A DNA stretch of 64,000 nucleotides, taken from Hoplostethus atlanticus. Taxonomy: Eukaryota > Chordata > Actinopteri > Trachichthyiformes > Trachichthyidae. How positions within the stretch are numbered: the stretch's first letter is position 1; each line of letters starts with the position of its first letter. The stretch spans positions 7,412,001-7,476,000 of the forward strand of contig JAXDDX010000012.1 of assembly GCA_034670405.1 (NCBI GenBank), written 5' to 3'. Positions 59,928 through 64,000 of the stretch are shown here, piece by piece. The notes under the pieces were generated by a model. That model saw only the letters and a list, made by a program, of their open reading frames with translations, did not search any database and was not told the origin of the DNA. The translations under genes were made by a program, and so were the position numbers.

Positions 59928-62119
59928 TCAGCAGCTGAGGATCTTGATGAATGCCCGTCGGAACTCGATGTTGAAGGTGGTGTAGATGACAGGGTTGAGG
60001 GCACTGTTGACATAACCCAGCCAGGTAAACGCACTGTAAAGCGCAGGAGGTATGTAGCATGTCCTGCAGTGGGTGTTCAGAATGTGAATCACAAAGAAGG
60101 GCAGCCAGCAGATAAGAAACACCCCTGGAGCACCCAGAGAGCGGAGAGATAGCGAGAGGGTGATTGGGAATTGGGGGTGTAAGTGGGACAATGCGCAGGC
60201 ATACAGGAAAGTGAAGTGAAAAGGCAAATAGATGGGAAAAACATGGGAAAATGTGTGTGCGCGGTAGATGAAGTGGGGGAGGAACACAATTTGAAAGTGT
60301 GAAGCACGTGTGCAGCAGAAGAGAGGAGAGAAAGAAGAGTGTATTAGTCAGTCATAATTAAAACATCAAATGCTTTTGGTTGTTAATTAACCTATACTCT
60401 GTGTGGTATTAATATCTAAGCCTTAAGGTCACTTCATACACCCAGCAGCAGCCAACACGGGTGAGTCTACTAGCAGGGTCTAATGGGTCTGAGATTTATT
60501 GTGAATACAACTATCCTGCGGCATAGTTGGAACACACGCAGATTTCACAGACTGGAATTGGGTCATAACACCATGGCAGAGCAGTAGTCAGAGGTCCAGA
60601 GGCAGCTGGGCAGTGGGCCAGGCTGAGATCATCTGCTGCGAATGTGCCATAGTTTTCTCTCCAATTAAGGAGACATTTCCGATTACATTATTGTCAGTCG
60701 GTGAGATCTGTGCTCTGCCAGAGCTGGCCAGGAGTGGCTGGACCAGACCAAAAACAACCTGGCTGATAATTGGAGCGTGTGGAAGCTGTGTCAGGTGCAA
60801 CAGCATGTGTATGTGTCTGGACACATACTGTGATACCAAAGCTATCCAGACTTTTGGAAGTTTCACCTTCATTCACTGTGGCTCTGCAGAAACATGCAGC
60901 AAATGCACGTGGAATAAGTGAATGTACTGGTAACGTCACATACAGGCTGGTGTGCACTACGGGTGACCGGCTGCTGCTGGTCTGCTGCAGTAATGTGTTA
61001 TCTATGAAACATATGGCAGAGAAGCACACGGTGTATTATAAAAATGTTTAAGGAGTTGCAGCAGAATATAAAAAGACTCAAATGTTGCCTCTATGCCTCT
61101 ATAAAATGTAGCCACTGACATTTACATTCTCATTTCCTCAGCTTACCCCAATAAAGTCTCTACTCACCAAGCACAATGGCCAGCATCTGAGTGGCCTTCT
61201 TCTCCCGTGCGTGCATGTTCCTGAATCGTGGTTGGTTGGATTGGGAGCGGGGGAGGGGCCGCAGGGCCGTGTGTGTGCGTCCATTGGACAGCTCCTTCAC
61301 CTCACAGCTCCTCCTAACAGAAGGATCCTTGTTGTGCTTATTCTCCTCTTCCTCCTCTTCCTCTCCTCGCTCCTGCTCCAGCTCAGTACGACCACAGGAG
61401 GCATGGCTAATGCTGCAATAGTTCTGTGTGTCCACCGGGGGCAGCAGTGAGTTCTCCACAGGGCCCGTCCTTGGGCATTTACGCCATAGGCATCCTGATA
61501 ACAGGTTGGATTTGGCAGGCCATGGGGGCGGCACACTCTCCTGCTGGGACAAATGACACAGTAAAATTATAGGCAATAGGCACAGCAAAAGTGATGCCTT
61601 AAAATGACATACACACAATGCATGACACAAATTACTCATACACAAACATCTGAGACAGCCATCTGGTGTCTGTATCCCTGTTTGCTTCTCTCCCTAGTTA
61701 CTGTCTCAGTGCATCCCATAATCCTGCCCATGGTCCCTAACAGCCAAGTCTGAGCAGCTACTTTCTCAGGGGGAAATTGGAGTTTCGTATTCCCTCCATC
61801 TTTGAAGTAGTCTTTTAGGATTACACAGGTGACGCAAGGCAACGGAAGGCAAGGCAATGGCCATGGTTCAGAATCATGATTTTCAGCTTTTTGGGCTGAG
61901 ACTACACAGCGGAACTAAATGCAAGCGTGCATGAACATAACCAGGGACAGACCCACGTGAAAAGCTAAATACAGAACTACCCTGCACACCACTATGTCAG
62001 AATACGCCAACACAGTCAATAGTTAGGCAGGCATTAGATTGTACTGTATCCAGAGGAATTGCAATTCAGAATTCTCATAGTATTAATTTGATTTTGAATT
62101 GGTAATAACCTGTACACAG

Positions 62120-62214
<95 letters not shown>

Positions 62215-62281
62215 CCACTTTGATCTTGATAGGTGACAGGTCTTGTTTAACTTTCGGGGTCTCTTCCTGTAGACAGGTCTC
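59928..62281 (-). CDS. drd3: Dopamine receptor D3, C-terminal part
   Basis: A Gi/o-coupled D2-class dopamine GPCR of the neuronal plasma membrane. Three exons in transcript order: 62281-62216, 61543-61168 and 60124-59928. They code for the last 212 residues; TM1-TM5 lie beyond the right edge. The first two exons form a long third intracellular loop with an acidic run ([10 protein letters not shown]), ending in [14 protein letters not shown]. The last exon holds TM6 with CWLPFF, the third extracellular loop ([11 protein letters not shown]) and TM7 with NPVIY. It finishes [11 protein letters not shown], the short Cys-terminated tail typical of D2-like receptors. D3 is chosen over D2 and D4 from the IC3 motif KELSNGR, the TM6-7 sequence and synteny with qtrt2. 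The 61543 acceptor is a CAGCAG tandem. AATAAA on the minus strand lies at 59757-59752. Confidence 0.95.
62125..62210. repeat. (CA)n microsatellite abutting a drd3 splice donor
   Basis: About 43 CA units (TG on the transcribed strand) start five bases into the drd3 intron that follows the exon at 62281-62216. Confidence 0.97.
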
Positions 62282-62939
62282 CTAGGTAGACATAGGATCA
62301 GAAGGAAGGCCAAGATGGCAAATGATTTCCAAATACATGCTAACTAGGACAGCATACACAAGTCAATTGGTTTTATTAGAATTCAAACAGTTATCTGTTA
62401 GTGTTCCCAAAACAGAGAGATTAAATGGAGAAAATTGCTTGAGTTCTTAATGTGGTACATGTCTGCTGTGCGTTCAATCACACTCACTCCTGAGCCAACT
62501 CTGCGTGACTCTATTAAAATTCACTGGAGAAAAAAACAGCCCCCTTTGAAACAAGGAAAGGAAAATGAAAGCGTTTCTCTATATCAAATGTTCCTGCAGT
62601 TGACTGAATCTGAGTCTTATGAGATTTCAAAACTCTATTCCATTATAACTCTCTCAGCCTGAACACCTCCAGGGCTCAGATCTTACCACTGGTGTTTTCA
62701 CTCATGGATAAGATGCAAAACTGGGGCTCAACCACAACCAATTATCTATAACCTGCTGTCAAAATAAAGGAGTTAACTGTGAAACTGTTGGCAATGACTG
62801 AAAAGAATGGAATAGAATAAAATCCACATTCTACTGGAAAATACTGGATATTCCAAGGCTGCAGGTTACCGGTTTGAATGATCTAATACTGACTTTTTAT
62901 ATCAAATTTTATAAATAGGGTTAAACAGGATTTTGATTC
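62282..62939 (-). other. drd3 intron, no further feature seen
   Basis: The start of a drd3 intron on the minus strand that runs past the right edge or to an exon beyond it. AT-rich, with no exon or RNA recognised. Confidence 0.5.
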
Positions 62940-63700
62940 TAAAATATACACGCAACCAATGAAGGGAGGCTAAAATAGGGGTGATATGATCCCGCCTGTT
63001 TTTTAAAGCCTAGCAGCAGAATCTGAAGACGATGTAAGGTTTTCTGGTTAAGACATGTAAGCAGAGCATTGTAATAGTCAAGACGAGAAGAAATAAAATC
63101 ATGTATAATAGTTTCAGTGTCTCTGAAATTCAGGGCAGGAGACTTGCTGAGGGCCAAAGGCAAGGATTTCAGTTTTATCGGAATTCAGCTGAAGAAAGTT
63201 TCTTGACATCCAATTTTTTTACATCAGAGAGGCAGCCCTGAATTCTGGCCAACCTAGTCAGGTCAGTTGGCTTCACTGAGAGATATAGCTGAGTATCATC
63301 AGCATAGCAGTGATAAGAGACGTCATGCTGTCGTAAAATGAGGGGCAAGTATGTACAATGAAAATATAACAGGTCCCAGAATTGAACCTTGAGGCACACC
63401 ACACTTAATCAATACTTGGGACAAGGCATGATCATCAATAGACACATACATTTTTCTGTTAGACAAATAAGAAGAGAACCAGTTTAGAGCAGCCCCCAAT
63501 GCCACAATCTATCAATAAGAACATTGTGATCGATGGTATCAAATGCTGCAAGATGCTGCTAACATCAAGTAAGACCAGTACACTGCACTCTCTGGCATCA
63601 GTATTCATCAAGATGTCATTGGTGACCCTGAGAAGAGCAGTCTCAGTACTATGCTGCACAGTCAGCGATTGGGCTCAGCACTGAGGGTCCTCACTCAGTT
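62940..63700 (-). mobile_element. L2-clade LINE fragment, reverse transcriptase remnant
   Basis: On the minus strand, split over several frames, are hallmarks of a LINE reverse transcriptase in the right order: [49 protein letters not shown], the catalytic-box region YHCYADDTQLYLS, and SSRLDYYNALLTCL. Frameshifts and internal deletions separate them, so it is inactive. It lies within a drd3 intron. Confidence 0.88.
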
Positions 63701-64000
63701 TGAAGTGTTGTTCAATCAAAAGTCAAAGTTTATTCAAGCATATATGGAGAGCACGTACATAGGTAACAGAGTTAGTCTATGAAGGTTTGCTCTGAAGAGA
63801 ATAGTGAAGACAACCTTATATATGATATGATGAACATAAAGACATACAGGAGGGGCCATGGGGAACGTCAGTGGAAAGAATAGGACTTTATCTGTATAGG
63901 CTGAGAGTAGGGCTTTATCAGTGTTCTACCCTTGAGGCATCCTGAGACTAGTCTGGCCTGGTCGTAACCAAGACATAACATACAATAGGACCTACCAGGG
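63701..64000. other. Unassigned right edge
   Basis: No feature can be supported here. It may be the rest of an older repeat or drd3 intron sequence. Confidence 0.4.

Overview
This window is nuclear DNA of a ray-finned (teleost) fish. It holds intron-rich vertebrate genes with GT-AG splice sites, many (CA)n tracts, Tc1, hAT and L2 elements, and tRNA-derived SINEs of the kind common in teleosts. The gene order is atp6v1a (+), gramd1c (+), zdhhc23 (+), ccdc191 (-), qtrt2 (+), drd3 (-, 3' part only). As I recall it, this is the order of human 3q13.31, so the block is an ancient syntenic segment. I rebuilt the exons by hand from splice sites, reading phase and remembered human protein sequences. 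All models close in frame except gramd1c, which has one 1-bp excess in coding exon 8.

Layout: 1-1557 is the upstream flank, probably a 5' intron, of atp6v1a. atp6v1a (1577-6482) encodes the catalytic A subunit of the vacuolar proton pump (617 aa). gramd1c (8250-15940) encodes Aster-C, an ER-anchored sterol transfer protein with GRAM, VASt and TM regions. A CpG-rich region at 11150-11386 inside the gene looks like a second promoter. zdhhc23 (19304-22722) encodes a palmitoyltransferase and has a CRE-bearing promoter near 18093. ccdc191 (33599 down to 23700, 17 coding exons, 912 aa) is a coiled-coil protein with Sfi1/centrin-type repeats. It shares a divergent promoter with qtrt2 (34570-45155), the partner subunit of queuine tRNA-ribosyltransferase. 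A repeat-rich, apparently gene-free interval of about 14 kb follows. It includes a 1-kb minisatellite and a 178-bp (GA)n tract. The window then ends with the last three coding exons of the dopamine D3 receptor (62281 down to 59928) and an L2 LINE fragment.

The most unusual structure is in qtrt2 intron 6. A full-length Tc1-like transposon (40245-43377, about 200-bp inverted repeats, DD34E transposase) has been split at its transposase start by a compact LTR element of 1523 bp (40620-42142). That element has TG...CA ends, a perfect 5-bp target duplication and only 250 bp between its LTRs. It also has an 18-nt primer-binding site matching tRNA-Glu, on the minus strand. A solo LTR of the same family, with its own perfect 5-bp duplication, lies in qtrt2 intron 5 (37361-37953). 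The two LTRs of the nested element are nearly identical over their last ~145 bp but strongly diverged elsewhere.

The six genes are not a pathway. They are housekeeping or cell-biology genes (proton pumping, sterol transport, protein palmitoylation, a probable centriole/cilium protein, tRNA queuosine modification) next to a neuronal GPCR, kept together by conserved synteny.
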